Source of the DNA: Pogonophryne albipinna
Lineage: Eukaryota > Chordata > Actinopteri > Perciformes > Artedidraconidae
Assembly (NCBI GenBank): GCA_028583405.1
Contig: CM053247.1
Span: 5,538,058-5,602,057 of the forward strand
Reading direction: 5' to 3'
Length of the DNA: 64,000 bases
This document shows positions 32,340-45,000 of the stretch, in pieces. Numbering within the stretch: the stretch's first letter is position 1; each line of letters opens with the position of its first letter. Under the pieces are notes generated by a model that worked only from the letters and a program-made list of their open reading frames with translations, made no database searches and was not told where the DNA came from. Position numbers and translations under genes: made by a program.

Positions 32340-33451
32340 ATTTTGTATTTGCCTCCATTGGAAGCTATGTGTGCAATGTATTTGAATGAGATAGACTTAG
32401 CAAATCATATTTGAAATTGCTTTAAAAACGCATAATACGTTTTAATAATATTAGCATGAAAAATTCAAGTAAAATTTACTGGTCAAAATCTAGCAACCAG
32501 AACATGATGAAATAGCTTAAAACATACACAATATATTTGAATAATAGCATGAAAAAATCATGTTAGAATTACAGGTCAAAATTAAATAAACAGAATGTGA
32601 TGAAATTGCTTTAACATTTCTCAATAAAATGGGATTGCAGTAGCTGAAAAATATGTTGAATCAACATGATTATTTCTAGCGGTCTGATGTGAATAGTATA
32701 TGATGGTTTGACAAGCAAAAATGTGTGAGTTTTACACATTCTCATGGTGTGGGACCAATGTACACATTCAAATCGAGTTTTTTCAGTGTGTACCCATTGT
32801 GGGCTCTGTTACTTCCCTGAAACACCCCTTTCAGTGTTTCTCATTTCTCATTTGTGTATTTTAAGGATGCTCAGGTACTTCTGTTATTTTTATTTAAAAA
32901 AATTGTAAACTGTTCAACTGCATTTAAGCAAAAACAATAAATATTTGATGGGTCTGTGGGTGTGCTGTGTGAGGCCCTGCACTGTTTCCCGTACACATGG
33001 ACACACTGATGATGGGGAAGTGTGTTACTGATATGAGAAGCTGCGCCTTGGGTTAATCATTGGTGAGTGGGTGCTGAATGTATCGGGTGCTGGTGATGTG
33101 CTGCACGTGGCCGGGCGGTAGGCGGACTCTTCCCCCCCGCCACTCCTTTCCGCTTATGGCTCCTCTCCGCCGCTCCAGTCCGCGATGGAGCCCCGGACAT
33201 AGCACACGGCAACTCTGGCACTCTCTTTACGCGTGTTGGCTGGTAAGTTGTCTGCTGCCTCGACTATCGTTAACTGGTCATCAGTCGATACCGTTTCCTG
33301 GTGTATAGATGCTCCCGGACAGACTGCGGTGGGACAGTGCCTCATCATGTGATTCCTTACAGAGTGAAAGACAGCCGTCCGATGCGTAACGAAGGAAATC
33401 TTAACTTAACCAAAAGGAGTCTGATTCCCGACTGGAAGTGATCCTCACCAG
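32340..33451. other. Intergenic, no recognised gene
   Basis: AT-rich up to 32950, then mixed. A short open frame at 33078-33308 has no conserved motif or splice context. Confidence 0.45.
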
Positions 33452-33987
33452 AGGTGGGAAGACACTAACTACATTTACCCAAGTACTGTACTTAAGTACA
33501 ATGTTGAGATACTTGTACTTTACTTGAGTATTTCCATTGTATGCTACTTCTTCTCTTGTACAATTCAGAGTTAAAGTGTTTACTTTTACTCCACTACATG
33601 TATTTAATACTTTTAGTTACTTTACAGATGTGGAAGAATGATGTGAAATATAATCAAATCTTAAATCAGACTTTAGTTAAACCTGGAGTAGGCCTACATT
33701 CACAAGCTACCCTGCAGTATACAAAGTCATTCAGACTAGCTGCACCTTTACCAGCTTTGAGAACACTTTCATGATCAATCATTATAAAACATATCATATA
33801 TATTATTCTGAAATGGACCAATCTGCACAATGACTACTTTTATTTTTGGTACTTTAAGTATATCTTAATGTCAATACTTTTTTAATTTTACATGAGTAAC
33901 CTTTTGAATGCAGGACTTTTACTTGTATTCCTACACTCTGGTACTTTTACTTAAGTACAATATCTGAGTACTTCTCTCACCTCTGCT
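33452..33987 (+). mobile_element. ACTTGTAC-rich MITE (about 536 bp)
   Basis: Starts CAGAGGTGGGAAGACA and ends ...CTTCTCTCACCTCTG, imperfect inverted ends with acttaagtaca blocks on both sides. Internally nearly identical to 9600-9850. No transposase. Confidence 0.75.
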
Positions 33988-34261
33988 CCTATAGGTGTCA
34001 TTCACATTGAGGACTTAACCCCACCACTTTTTTGAAATGTCTGATTTGGACCTTATCACTTTTTAAAAGTTTAATTTATTAACAAGGCTGTACTAAAGAG
34101 CTTGCATCAAGAAATTGAATTGAAAACGCTTCAGGAAAGGTTTGTTTAAGACAGCAGATGATGTAATGTGAGTACAGAAGTAACTAAAATGCATTTTCTA
34201 AAACAAAAGCTAAAAAACAAGTGAGTTTAACAAGTTTTCAGTTGTCACTGTTCATGATGCA

Positions 34262-34697
34262 TTCAGATGGTGCAAATAGCAGTATTTAACAAGTAAAAGT
34301 CCTCCATTCAAAATCTAACTTGAGTAAAAGTATTATCAGCTAAATGTAGGCCTACTTAGTAAGTATACAAAGTAATTATATTTATATATGTGACATTTCT
34401 AGATGATATTGTTGTATCAAGTAGCATTTTACTGTTGTAGAGAAACTGATGGACTTGGACAAAAAATATATTTTAATAATTTGACTCTTTTGTGACTTAG
34501 AAGTAGTCCACTAGTTGAATTTATAGAGATGCATTTTGTAAAAATAAATGTACTTGAGTAATATTGCATTATTTAAATGTAGAGTAGAAGTGTAAAGTAA
34601 CATAAAATGGAAATACTCAACTAAAGTACAAGTACCCCACAATTGTACTTAAGTACAGTACTTGAGTAAATGTACTTAGTTTTTTCCCACCACTGCA
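34262..34697 (-). mobile_element. ACTTGTAC-rich MITE, inverted copy
   Basis: The right end reads (minus strand) GCAGTGGTGGGAAAAAACTA followed by the same aagtactgtacttaagtaca block as 33452-33987. The left boundary is approximate. Confidence 0.65.
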
Positions 34698-34806
34698 CAC
34701 TTGTGATGAATTTATTCAGTCAGTGAGTTATCGTGTGATCACACCATTGTCCTTTTCCTGTGTTTCCCCTTACACTCAATAGATGCATGTGTTTCATTGT
34801 ATTAAG

Positions 34807-34877
34807 GTTCTAATGTGGAACTGCAGGAGGAGTTTGCATGGCAGGAGAGCCGCTCAGAGACAACCTTAGAGAGCAAG
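34807..34877 (+). other. gcnt4: Possible 5' non-coding exon of gcnt4
   Basis: The stretch ends agagcaag|gtaggc, a good donor, 230 bp before the coding exon, whose acceptor (ttgttcccag, 35097-35106) follows a pyrimidine tract. The upstream limit is uncertain. Confidence 0.4.
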
Positions 34878-35107
34878 GTAGGCTCTTTAAGACCACAAAC
34901 AGCTACTCAAACTATTGACCTACCTACAAAACACAATCACCAGATACAAAATGCCTGATGTGTTCATAAAACTTAAAGTTCCAGTGTAATGTCCCAAGAC
35001 TGACTTCAAATAATTGACTTAGGATACCTCAAATGGATACTTCTCAAATTGAGGTTCTTGTAGTAACTGCTTCCTTTCATGTCTTTTTTTATCCATTTGT
35101 TCCCAGA

Positions 35108-36385
35108 ATGAAAATAAGATGTGCCTACTACACACATAGATTGAGACACAGGTGCTTCCTGTTTTCTCTGTCTCTGCTGGCGGTGTGTCTGCTCAAGCTG
35201 GTCTACATTAAAGTGACAGTAAGGGACAGCGTCTACATCGAGCCCTATGGAATCTCTGTCAGCTTATCCAGAAGGTACGACATCAACTGCACCGCCATCT
35301 ACGAGCTGGACCCTGTGGAGATAGGCAAAGCTCTGGAGATAAAGCGTAAAGTCATTGTTGATGTGGACGATGATAGCACTGTGAGTTTGACCTCAGACTG
35401 CCAAACGTTTATCAGAACAAGAGGATACCATGAGGCTCCAGTGTCGAATGCAGAGCACAGCTTCCCATTGGCTTACTCCCTGGTGGTGCACAAGAATGCA
35501 CCCATGGTGGAGCGGATTCTCCATGCCATCTATGCACCTAATAACATCTACTGCATCCACTATGATCAGAAGTCCTCCCCAGCGTTCATAAAGGCCGTTA
35601 CCAACCTGGCTCGGTGTGTTCCAAATGTGTTCATCGCTTCAAAACTAGAGTCTGTGCAATATGCCCACATCAGCAGGCTGAATGCTGACCTAAACTGCCT
35701 CTCTGACCTGCTAAAGTCAGAGGTCAAGTGGAAGTATGTTATCAACCTGTGTGGCCAGGACTTTCCTCTCAAGTCCAACTATGAGCTGGTGATGGAGCTG
35801 AAGCAGCTGAACGGCAGCAACATGCTGGAGTCCAGCCGGCCCAGTGAGCTCAAGAAGCAGCGCTACAGCTTCAAGCACGAGCTGAAAAATGTGCCTTATG
35901 AGTACCGTCGTCTTCCTGTCAAAACCACAGCGCTCAAAGATGTCCCCCCTCACGGTATCGAGATGTTCATCGGGAGTGCATATTTTGTCCTCTCACAGGA
36001 TTTTGTGAACTACATTAGCAGCAGCCAGGTGGCAAAGGACTTCCTGGCTTGGTCAGCTGACACATACTCTCCAGATGAACACTTCTGGGCCACCCTGGTC
36101 AGGGTCCCCGGGGTGCCAGGACACATTCCCCGATCAGAGGCTGACGTTACAGATCTGAGGAGTAAGACACGACTAGTCAAATGGAACTATTTAGAAGGGA
36201 ATCTTTACCCCGCCTGCACGGGGACACACATGCGGAGTGTTTGCATCTACGGAGCGGCGGAGCTGCGCTGGCTCCTGAACTATGGACACTGGTTTGCTAA
36301 CAAATTCGACCCCAAAGTGGATCCGATTCTGATCAAGTGTTTGGAGGAGAAGCTGATGGAAAAACGTCAAAACGTGCAAACATGA
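35108..36385 (+). CDS. gcnt4: Beta-1,6-N-acetylglucosaminyltransferase 4 (core 2 type)
   Basis: Transfers GlcNAc in beta-1,6 linkage to the GalNAc of core 1 O-glycans, making core 2 branches, in the Golgi. The single coding exon gives 425 residues, close to the human length of 453. I start at ATG 35108 because a strong pyrimidine-tract acceptor (ttgttcccag) ends at 35106; an upstream in-frame ATG at 35033 would lie in the intron. Type II topology: a short basic N-terminus, a membrane anchor at about residues 16-34, then a stem and GT14 domain. Family marks: [63 protein letters not shown] and [10 protein letters not shown], whose Glu324 matches the catalytic base (Glu320 of mouse C2GnT-L). Cysteines are conserved throughout. 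No damage seen. Lies downstream of ankrd31 in the same direction, as in human. Confidence 0.95.
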   Translation: MKIRCAYYTHRLRHRCFLFSLSLLAVCLLKLVYIKVTVRDSVYIEPYGISVSLSRRYDINCTAIYELDPVEIGKALEIKRKVIVDVDDDSTVSLTSDCQTFIRTRGYHEAPVSNAEHSFPLAYSLVVHKNAPMVERILHAIYAPNNIYCIHYDQKSSPAFIKAVTNLARCVPNVFIASKLESVQYAHISRLNADLNCLSDLLKSEVKWKYVINLCGQDFPLKSNYELVMELKQLNGSNMLESSRPSELKKQRYSFKHELKNVPYEYRRLPVKTTALKDVPPHGIEMFIGSAYFVLSQDFVNYISSSQVAKDFLAWSADTYSPDEHFWATLVRVPGVPGHIPRSEADVTDLRSKTRLVKWNYLEGNLYPACTGTHMRSVCIYGAAELRWLLNYGHWFANKFDPKVDPILIKCLEEKLMEKRQNVQT

Positions 36386-36608
36386 TACCCAAAGGAAAAG
36401 CAAATGAGAGGATAGGTGCAGTATTTATTATATTATAGACAAAGGTGCAAATTGACATCAGAGTACATGGAGTTATTTGTTGCACAATTGTGAGATGCAG
36501 GCACTTTACTTGAGTATTGTCATTTTGTTAGCCTCTACTGCGTATTTCATTGGAAAACATTACGCCTGTTGGTGGTCCACATTTGCTAATCACTTTGCAG
36601 ATTTTGCA

Positions 36609-36770
36609 TGCACTGAAAAAACTGAAATGTTGACTTTAATTAAATGTATTATGTCAACAAATGTCACATAACTGTATTAGGTTGCAATGATATTAAGTTG
36701 AACTAATACAGTTATGTGTGATCTGTTGACAGAATATTTAATTCAACTCAACATTTCAGGTTTGTAAGTG
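36609..36770. mobile_element. Foldback MITE (about 160 bp)
   Basis: cactgaaaaaactgaaatgt near 36610 pairs with acatttcaggtttgtaagtg near 36755. Inner parts (cacataactgtattag / ctaatacagttatgtg) also pair, so nearly the whole unit is a hairpin. Confidence 0.65.
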
Positions 36771-37829
36771 TGTGAACCACTTGCAACATTTGATCAGTAA
36801 TCTTTGATTAAACATAGGGAGGGATCATTCTTCAAAATGAGGTCTTCTACTTTATTTTAAAGGAAAATGTTTGTCTAATATCGTTCCCTGAGGTATTTTA
36901 ATTGTCTCTCCACCAACATGTTGCCATCCTGTTGCAGCAGGATACTGCCTTTCCACATGATTTCACTCATTCTTATAATTGTTTTACTTTCAACTACCAC
37001 ATAAATAATTGGATCAGTAACAGAAGAAAGAAATACAAGTGCCTTTGGCTTAACGAAAGTGGATTATCTAAGGAAATGCCATCCTAAAAACAAGTGCCAC
37101 TTGATATCAGATCCCAGTACAGTGTCCATGTGGGTTCCAGACTACTCTTACATTGAGGTTAGAAATACCAAAGACTGTTTTCCTCGTGTGTTCTGTTCAT
37201 TTAATGCTCCACACAAGTTTGTTTTTCAGGTTTTTTTGTCATGAAAACAGAAATTGAGGTTGAGTTTCGATGGTTGAGATTTCTGCTGATGTATTTATTG
37301 CTGAATAAAAGTATGATGCTTCTTATGGGTGGTTTAGCATGAAGCTCATTGAAAAGGCTCTGGCTTTTTGTTTACAGACACTGCTCTCCAATATGTTTGC
37401 ATTCATTTAGTGAACTATGGTACAGGTAAACAGGTATTTGATTATCTGGATGAGTCAGAAACAGACGGGTGGTTCCTTGCATATACATTGATTTGAACCA
37501 CAAATACAAAATGGCTCTGTGTTCAGTGTTTGTTGCCATGTGTTTGTTGTTTACAATGCTTCAACAGGCTCGCATGCCTGTATAAGAAGTTCTGGCCCTG
37601 CAGTCGTTCCCCTGCGTCTCCACAGTAAGTGCTCTTTTCATTCTCTCTCTGGCTGCCTGCAGACTTGGCTCCAAATACTGATGACTTAACAAGACTGATA
37701 CAAAGTGGATGAAATTAGTGTGATCATTCTGTCTGTCAGAATACAGCAGAGAGGCCTCCAAAGAACCCCCCCATCCCACCTGGCCAGCTTTCACAAGCAG
37801 GCTAGAAGAATTCATCAGTTTATTTACGT
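36771..37829. other. Intergenic, no recognised feature
   Basis: AT-rich sequence downstream of gcnt4, partly its possible 3' UTR; no clear poly(A) signal could be assigned. Confidence 0.4.
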
Positions 37830-38090
37830 AAGTAAAAGTAGCAATACTATAGTGCAAAAGCACTGAGTTATAAGTAAAATAAGGGCATTTAAAAGTGTAC
37901 TTAAGTAAAAGTACAAAAGTATTTGCATCAAAAAATATATTTTAAGAACCAAAAGTAAAAATACTCATTATGCAGAATGGATCCTTTAAGCACCATATTT
38001 TAAAAGTCACTAGTAACTAAAGCTGTAAAATAAATGTAGTGGAGTAAAAGTAGAAAATACTCAAGTAAAGTTGTAACGTAAGTACAAGGC
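37830..38090. repeat. ACTTGTAC MITE fragment
   Basis: Carries aagtgtacttaagtaaaagt and ...gtagtggagtaaaagtagaa, parts of the MITE family at 33452-34697, without terminal inverted ends. Confidence 0.55.
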
Positions 38091-40154
38091 CAGTGCCCCT
38101 GTTACACTGAACTTGGACCCCCAGGGCCCCCTTATAACAATTATCATAATACAATTGCTGATAGTGTTGCAGCAAATACTGTTGTGGAGCTAACAGATTT
38201 AATATTATATTATATAATGAAATAAAATGGTATCTTAGACATTTGCTAAAAGTATGTTACTAAACAAACACCAATAATTGTGTTTTATGTGATGTTGTTG
38301 TATGACTTTATACTGAACTGGCCAACAGCGCGGCCCCAGTAAAGTTGGTCTATAACCGCCACTTGCTTTAATTGATCTGACACACCAGGATAACCCACTC
38401 TCTTCTGGGTTTGTTTACCATTAACTGGTTAACCAAGCACCAGCCTGATGTGATGACACAACGCCTCGCTCAGGCTCAGACTGCAGTATCCCTGCAAATG
38501 TTGCCACAAGGATTTGTACACACCAGGAGCACAATGTAACTGGAGGAACCTTTTCAATTTCCCCAAAGAAACACTCATCATGGTGGCACACCTAAAGAGC
38601 AAACAGAGAGTCTGTGGAGTCGGAGTGTTTGACGGACGTGGGTGTTGGGAACATGAAAAAAGTGATGCACATGTGCTCAGAGACGTGGGAGCTTATCGGC
38701 AGTGAGGGTCTAATAAAAATATGCTGCCAAGTTGGAAGTACTCATCCGCAAAGTGTTTCCTCTTTAGGAACATATAACATCAATCTAGAACTCCATAAAA
38801 GGGCTAAGTCCCTCTGCTGAGCTGAGCACCATTGTGTGTGATGATCAAACGCTCTAGTTATCTTATGAGAAGAACTGCTCATGGATAATGGACTAGTTTG
38901 TGACATCTTCTCTTCACTAATGGAAGTGTCACCACTGAAGCCCTGCAGATGGACCACAGTGGAACTTCTCTTTGCTTCATTAGCATGGACGTGTTTGCAG
39001 AAGTTGTAAATGTTTCACTGCAGTGCCCCCCCCCCCCCCTCCTCCTCCCGCCTGCTCCTCACAATAAACTCAATTCATGGCTGCTCTACGGAGTACAGGG
39101 TTTGTAGAGGCCAGGTGAAATCTGAATAAGAAACCCCCCTCCTCTAACGTGCGTGTCTATCTGCAGGTATACAATGAACAATAAGCATCATTCTTTCTCT
39201 GTGCTCTGGTATTTTGGACCGGATCCAAGCTGTTTTCCCCCTGGCTCATTAAGACCTCTTTCCCAAAGAGTTGCTGAGTCATCTTCCAAGTCTGTGAATT
39301 TATGATTCAGTTTCAGCAGAACTTTTGGCTAGCCCCTCCGTACCCCATGCACATTCTCATTTAATTTGTTTTGTAGCGTTTCTTGGCTTTAAAAATACAA
39401 GATATTAAGAACAACCTTTCCTGCTGGAGTTAATTACATTAGACCCACTGTTCCAACATTGTTTATTATGCAAAGAGGAAATCATTGGCCAAACGCCCGG
39501 AGCAGCTAAGGAAAGCGACTGACTGCTCTGGACTGTCCGGCAGCAGGTATTCAACAGGACGGCGTCCAATCTGACATTCAACACTGGCTCATTACTGCTA
39601 TTGCAGATGACTGATAGGTTCCAATGCGTGAATGGCTTCCTTCTTACTTCTTCCTGTTCTTCATGTATAATATCTTTCTTTGCCTTGGGTGTGGATGGTG
39701 CTCTGTAATTAAAATGGCTCTGACGTTTAGTTTAACACACACAGTTAAGCTCACACACACTATATGAACATACAGGTTCACCTGCTGAACTAAAAACAGA
39801 ACAAATGAAGCAAAGAAAGTGAAAACCATGAAGCAGATTCAGGCAGCAGACGTATAGATTCACACTTAAAGTATTAACCTACAGAACAGTACAGCTGACA
39901 GAGAAGAGAGAACATCTGATCCTTTACAACAAACACTATGATCTTTTTAGGTTTCAGTAACATTGTAATCCTGATAGTGCTGTAATGTGATTTTTTTAAA
40001 TGCAGCAGTTATCAGATTGCATCTTTTTAAAATGTAACTGTAATAGTTACCGCTTTGTATGCTTATTATATAATCCCGTTACATGCCATACACTACTTTG
40101 CAAGTCTGATGTGTTAATTTTTTTTTTTAACTATTTGGTTTTCATTTATTTTGA
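38091..40154. other. Intergenic, no gene recognised
   Basis: Contains a C-run at 39026-39038 and, near 39950-40110, a fragment of the GTTAC-rich repeat also seen at 11608-12200. No open frame with recognisable motifs. Confidence 0.4.
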
Positions 40155-41336
40155 TATATCCTCCTGGGACCCAGCCCATTGAAAATGTCCTCTGTAGTGG
40201 ACATTTTGTTAACATGCATCTCCTTTGACTCTTTTGAGCTACTCTATCAATCCCTGATGTTCTGTACAGAGGACATCCTGGTCTTTCCAGTGATATGCCA
40301 TTGGTTACAATTGCATGCTGGGAAGTTCCTCTTTCTTTTCATCCAAAATGGCTGGCATACCAAAAACAAAATGTTATAGAAGCAGGAGGAGAAGTCAAAT
40401 ATTGTTGAATAATTGTCATTTTTACCATGAAAATCATATATGTTCTTGTTTATTAACATGTGAGGAACTATATAATTAGTTCTGAAAGCAATTAAATAAT
40501 TCAAGTTTTCAAATAACAGCCCTTTTATAAATGTCCATCCTAGTGGACGTCAGGACTTAATGACTCAATATTGTTGCAGGAGACGGAACTGATGCAGACA
40601 TTTTCTGCACCAGACAGTTCAGGGAGATTCAGATGTTGAGCTCTCAGATGATGAGAGAGATGAGGATTTCACACCTGGGATAGAAGAGGGTCAAGAAGAA
40701 GGGGGGGGGGGATGCAGGAGGCTCCATGAGCGCACAGATACAGACAGAGAGACAGATAGGGACGAGCTGGAAAGACATGGCCCCCTGTGGGCCAAGAGTA
40801 GCACGTATGTCTTATTGTTGTTTTTATTTTAAGTGGAGCCATGAAAAATGAGAATTGCCTCAGGAATGCAAGCTTTGTTTCTGTGAGCAGGTCAAATGGA
40901 GACCACATCCATCAAACTAGTCAAGATGACCCTACAGCCCGTGCCGACTGGAGTCCAATGAGGTACTTTCCCACTACATCGACTACAAAGTCTTTGAAGA
41001 TCTGGAAAGATTCACCAAAAACCAAACTAGTTTTGTATTGACCAAATAAACAGCAATGTTCTGATCAATTACTTATTTATGTTTTAAATAAAGGTGAATG
41101 TATTATTGTATTAATATCACTCTATAACCATAATACGTTACATAGTCTATCTGTTAATTGTGGCTGTCTTTTCAAACTAATATGGTCCCGACGTCCTCTA
41201 CAGTGGACATCTGTAACATTTTAAAATAAAATAAAAAAAGTCTAAATTGCAAGATGTTTTTTTAACCCTAAATAGGAAATCACAAAAAAAAGGAAATTGG
41301 AAGACACTTTTTTTCCTCGGGTCCCAGGAGGATATA
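40155..41336 (+). mobile_element. piggyBac relic with terminal inverted repeats
   Basis: TATATCCTCCTGGGACC at the left and GGTCCCAGGAGGATATA at the right are inverted ends, flanked by ttga (40151-40154) and ttaa (41337-41340), a TTAA duplication with one change. At 40940-41040 it encodes WSPMRYF and, after a frameshift, HYIDYKVFEDLERFTKNQTS, the N-terminal region of a piggyBac (PGBD-type) transposase. Acidic N-terminal sequence lies at 40615-40700. The DDD catalytic part is deleted. The motif gtcctct(g/a)tagtggac recurs near both ends. Confidence 0.8.
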
Positions 41337-41480
41337 TTAAAAGTTAAAATACAAAAATATTGCTAATAATGTGAAATAAAATGTAATTTAAGTATGCAGA
41401 TATTCAACCATTAAATTGATCTGAATGTACAAAAAAGGACATGGTTGCATAATCTCTTTTCGTATAATGAACATGGTTTG

Positions 41481-41988
41481 TGTAAGGGAAACTTCTGTGT
41501 AGCAGCAATGCAGTGGGAGTCACCGACTCAGGAAAGAGACACGGGAGGAGCAGGAGCTTTGATGTCAAACACTGATGGTTTATTTGGAGCTTCGGCCGGA
41601 GAATTCACATCACAAGTCACAGCAGCCACGATCTGACTGCACGGTAGAGTTGCCACGTCAATTCTGAAGAACTCTATCCCAGACCCGTGTATTTAGCTAG
41701 TTCAGAGAGCATCATCAACATGCTGCCTAACAAGATAAAATCATAACACCTCTATCAGCTGACGCCAACAGGCAGGAACATAGAATCATAACACCTCTAT
41801 CAGCTGACGCCAACAGGCAGGAACATAGAACCATAACACCTCTATCAGCTGACGCCAACAGGCAGGAACAGGGAGACAGAACACTGAGAGCACAGCAGCG
41901 AATGTTACGAGGTGCGTGTGCTCAGTCAGGACAGTTTGAACTGATAAACTGGGTCAAAGTTATGGGCCTTGGAAAATATTCCCCAACA
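41481..41988 (-). mobile_element. Solo LTR (508 bp), copy 1
   Basis: On the minus strand it starts TGTTGGGGAATATTTTCC and ends ...GAAGTTTCCCTTACA. It is flanked by a perfect 5-bp duplication gtttg (41476-41480 and 41989-41993). A CAAATAAACC motif near the minus-strand 3' part serves as a poly(A) signal. There is no internal region, so it is the product of LTR-LTR recombination. It contains three copies of a 45-bp VNTR. Retroviral or Ty3/gypsy origin cannot be told apart from the LTR alone. Confidence 0.82.
41741..41880. repeat. 45-bp VNTR inside LTR copy 1, 3 copies
   Basis: Unit aatcataacacctctatcag + ctgacgccaacaggcaggaa + catag; the second LTR (57099-58078) has about 14 copies. Confidence 0.9.
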
Positions 41989-42065
41989 GTTTGAATTAAT
42001 TAAAAAGTAAAGTTGAGTGAAATATTACATTTAGATTTACTTACAAGTAATAAGAGGACATATTC

Positions 42066-45000
42066 TGCTGATGTTCAGGTGTATATCAGTATGTAGTGTC
42101 TCTAATTAAAGAGTCCTCTCCTGCTGATGTTCAGGTGTATATCAGTATGTAGTGTCTCTACTTTAAAGAGTCCTCTCCTGCTGATGTTCAGGTGTATATC
42201 AGTATGTAGTGTCTCTACTTTAAAGAGTCCTCTCCTGCTGATGTTCAGGTGTATATCAGTATGTAGTTTCTCTACTTTAAAGAGTCCTCTCCTGCTGATG
42301 TTCAGGTGTATATCAGTATGTAGTGTCTCTACTTTAAAGAGTCCCCTCCTGCTGATGTTCAGGTGTATATCAGTATGTAGTGTCTCTACTTTAAAGAGTC
42401 CTCTCCTGCTGATGTTCAGGTGTATATCAGTATGTAGTTTCTCTACTTTAAAGAGTCCTCTCCTGCTGATGTTCAGGTGTATATCAGTATGTAGTGTCTC
42501 TACTTTAAAGAGTCCTCTCCTGCTGATGTTCAGGTGTATATCAGTATGTAGTGTCTCTACTTTAAAGAGTCCTCTCCTGCTGATGTTCAGGTGTATATCA
42601 GTATGTAGTGTCTCTACTTTAAAGAGTCCTCTCCTGCTGATGTTCAGGTGTATATCAGTATGTAGTGTCTCTACTTTAAAGAGTCCTCTCCTGCTGATGT
42701 TCAGGTGTATATCAGTATGTAGTGTCTCTACTTTAAAGAGTCCTCTCCTGCTGATGTTCAGGTGTATATCAGTATGTAGTGTCTCTACTTTAAAGAGTCC
42801 TCTCCTGCTGATGTTCAGGTGTATATCAGTATGTAGTGTCTCTACTTTAAAGAGTCCTCTCCTGCTGATGTTCAGGTGTATATCAGTATGTAGTGTCTCT
42901 ACTTTAAAGAGTCCTCTCCTGCTGATGTTCAGGTGTATATCAGTATGTAGTGTCTCTACTTTAAAGAGTCCTCTCCTGCTGATGTTCAGGTGTATATCAG
43001 TATGTAGTGTCTCTACTTTAAAGAGTCCTCTCCTGCTGATGTTCAGGTGTATATCAGTATGTAGTGTCTCTACTTTAAAGAGTCCTCTCCTGCTGATGTT
43101 CAGGTGTATATCAGTATGTAGTGTCTCTACTTTAAAGAGTCCTCTCCTGCTGATGTTCAGGTGTATATCAGTATGTAGTGTCTCTACTTTAAAGAGTCCT
43201 CTCCTGCTGATGTTCAGGTGTATATCAGTATGTAGTGTCTCTACTTTAAAGAGTCCTCTCCTGCTGATGTTCAGGTGTATATCAGTATGTAGTGTCTCTA
43301 CTTTAAAGAGTCCTCTCCTGCTGATGTTCAGGTGTATATCAGTATGTAGTGTCTCTACTTTAAAGAGTCCTCTCCTGCTGATGTTCAGGTGTATATCAGT
43401 ATGTAGTGTCTCTACTTTAAAGAGTCCTCTCCTGCTGATGATTCAGGTGTATATCAGTATGTAGTGTCTCTACTTTAAAGAGTCCTCTCCTGCTGATGTT
43501 CAGGTGTATAGTCAGTATGTAGTGTCTACTTTAAAGAGTCCTCTCCTGCTGATGTTCTGGTGTATATCAGTATGTAGTGTCTCTACTTTAAAGAGTCCTC
43601 TCCTGCTGATGTTCAGGTGTATATCAGTATGTAGTGTCTCTACTTTAAAGAGTCCTCTCCTGCTGATGTTCAGGTGTATATCAGTATGTAGTTTCTCTAC
43701 TTTAAAGAGTCCTCTCCTGCTGATGTTCAGGTGTATATCAGTATGTAGTGTCTCTACTTTAAAGAGTCCTCTCCTGCTGATGTTCAGGTGTATATCAGTA
43801 TGTAGTTTCTCTACTTTAAAGAGTCCTCTCCTGCTGATGTTCAGGTGTATATCAGTATGTAGTGTCTCTACTTTAAAGAGTCCCCTCCTGCTGATGTTCA
43901 GGTGTATATCAGTATGTAGTGTCTCTACTTTAAAGAGTCCTCTCCTGCTGATGTTCAGGTGTATATCAGTATGTAGTGTCTCTACTTTAAAGAGTCCTCT
44001 CCTGCTGATGTTCAGGTGTATATCAGTATGTAGTGTCTCTACTTTAAAGAGTCCTCTCCTGCTGATGTTCAGGTGTATATCAGTATGTAGTGTCTCTACT
44101 TTAAAGAGTCCTCTCCTGCTGATGATCAGGTGTATATCAGTATGTAGTGTCTCTACTTTAAAGAGTCCTCTCCTGCTGATGTTCAGGTGTATGTCAGTAT
44201 GTAGTGTCTACTTTAAAGAGTCCTCTCCTGCTGATGTTCAGGTGTATATCAGTATGTAGTGTCTCTACTTTAAAGAGTCCTCTCCTGCTGATGTTCAGGT
44301 GTATATCAGTATGTAGTGTCTCTACTTTAAAGAGTCCACTCCTGCTGATGTTCAGGTGTATATCAGTATGTAGTGTCTCTACTTTAAAGAGTCCTCTCCT
44401 GCTGATGTTCAGGTATATATCAGTATGTAATGTCTCTACTTTAAAGAGTCCTCTCCTGCTGATGTTCAGGTGTTTATCAGTATGTAGAGTCTCTACTTTA
44501 AAGAGTCCTCTCCTGCTGATGTTCAGGTGTATATCAGTATGTAGTGTCTCTACTTTAAAGAGTCCTCTCCTGCTGATGTTCAGGTATATATCAGTATGTC
44601 GTGTCTCTACTTTAAAGAGTCCTCTCCTGCTGATGTTCAGGTGTTTATCAGTATGTAGTGTCTCTACTTTAAAGAGTCCTCTCCTGCTGATGTTCAGGTG
44701 TATATCAGTATGTAGTGTCTCTACTTTAAAGAGTCCTCTCCTGCTGATGTTCAAGTGTATATCAGTATGTAGTGTCTCTACTTTAAAGAGTCCTCTCCTG
44801 CTGATGTTCAGGTGTATATCAGTATGTAGTGTCTCTACTTTAAAGAGTCCTCTCCTGCTGATGTTCAGGTATATATCAGTATGTAATGTCTCTACTTTAA
44901 AGAGTCCTCTCCTGCTGATGTTCAGGTGTTTATCAGTATGTAGAGTCTCTACTTTAAAGAGTCCTCTCCTGCTGATGTTCAGGTGTATATCAGTATGTAG

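Noticed and set aside
33078..33308. 76-codon open frame upstream of gcnt4
   Set aside because: GC-rich stretch without recognisable domain, start context or splice partners.
35033..35107. Upstream in-frame ATG for gcnt4 (25 extra residues)
   Set aside because: This stretch has a pyrimidine-rich tract ending in cag at 35106, so it reads as intron; the 35108 start gives the usual short cytoplasmic tail before the membrane anchor.
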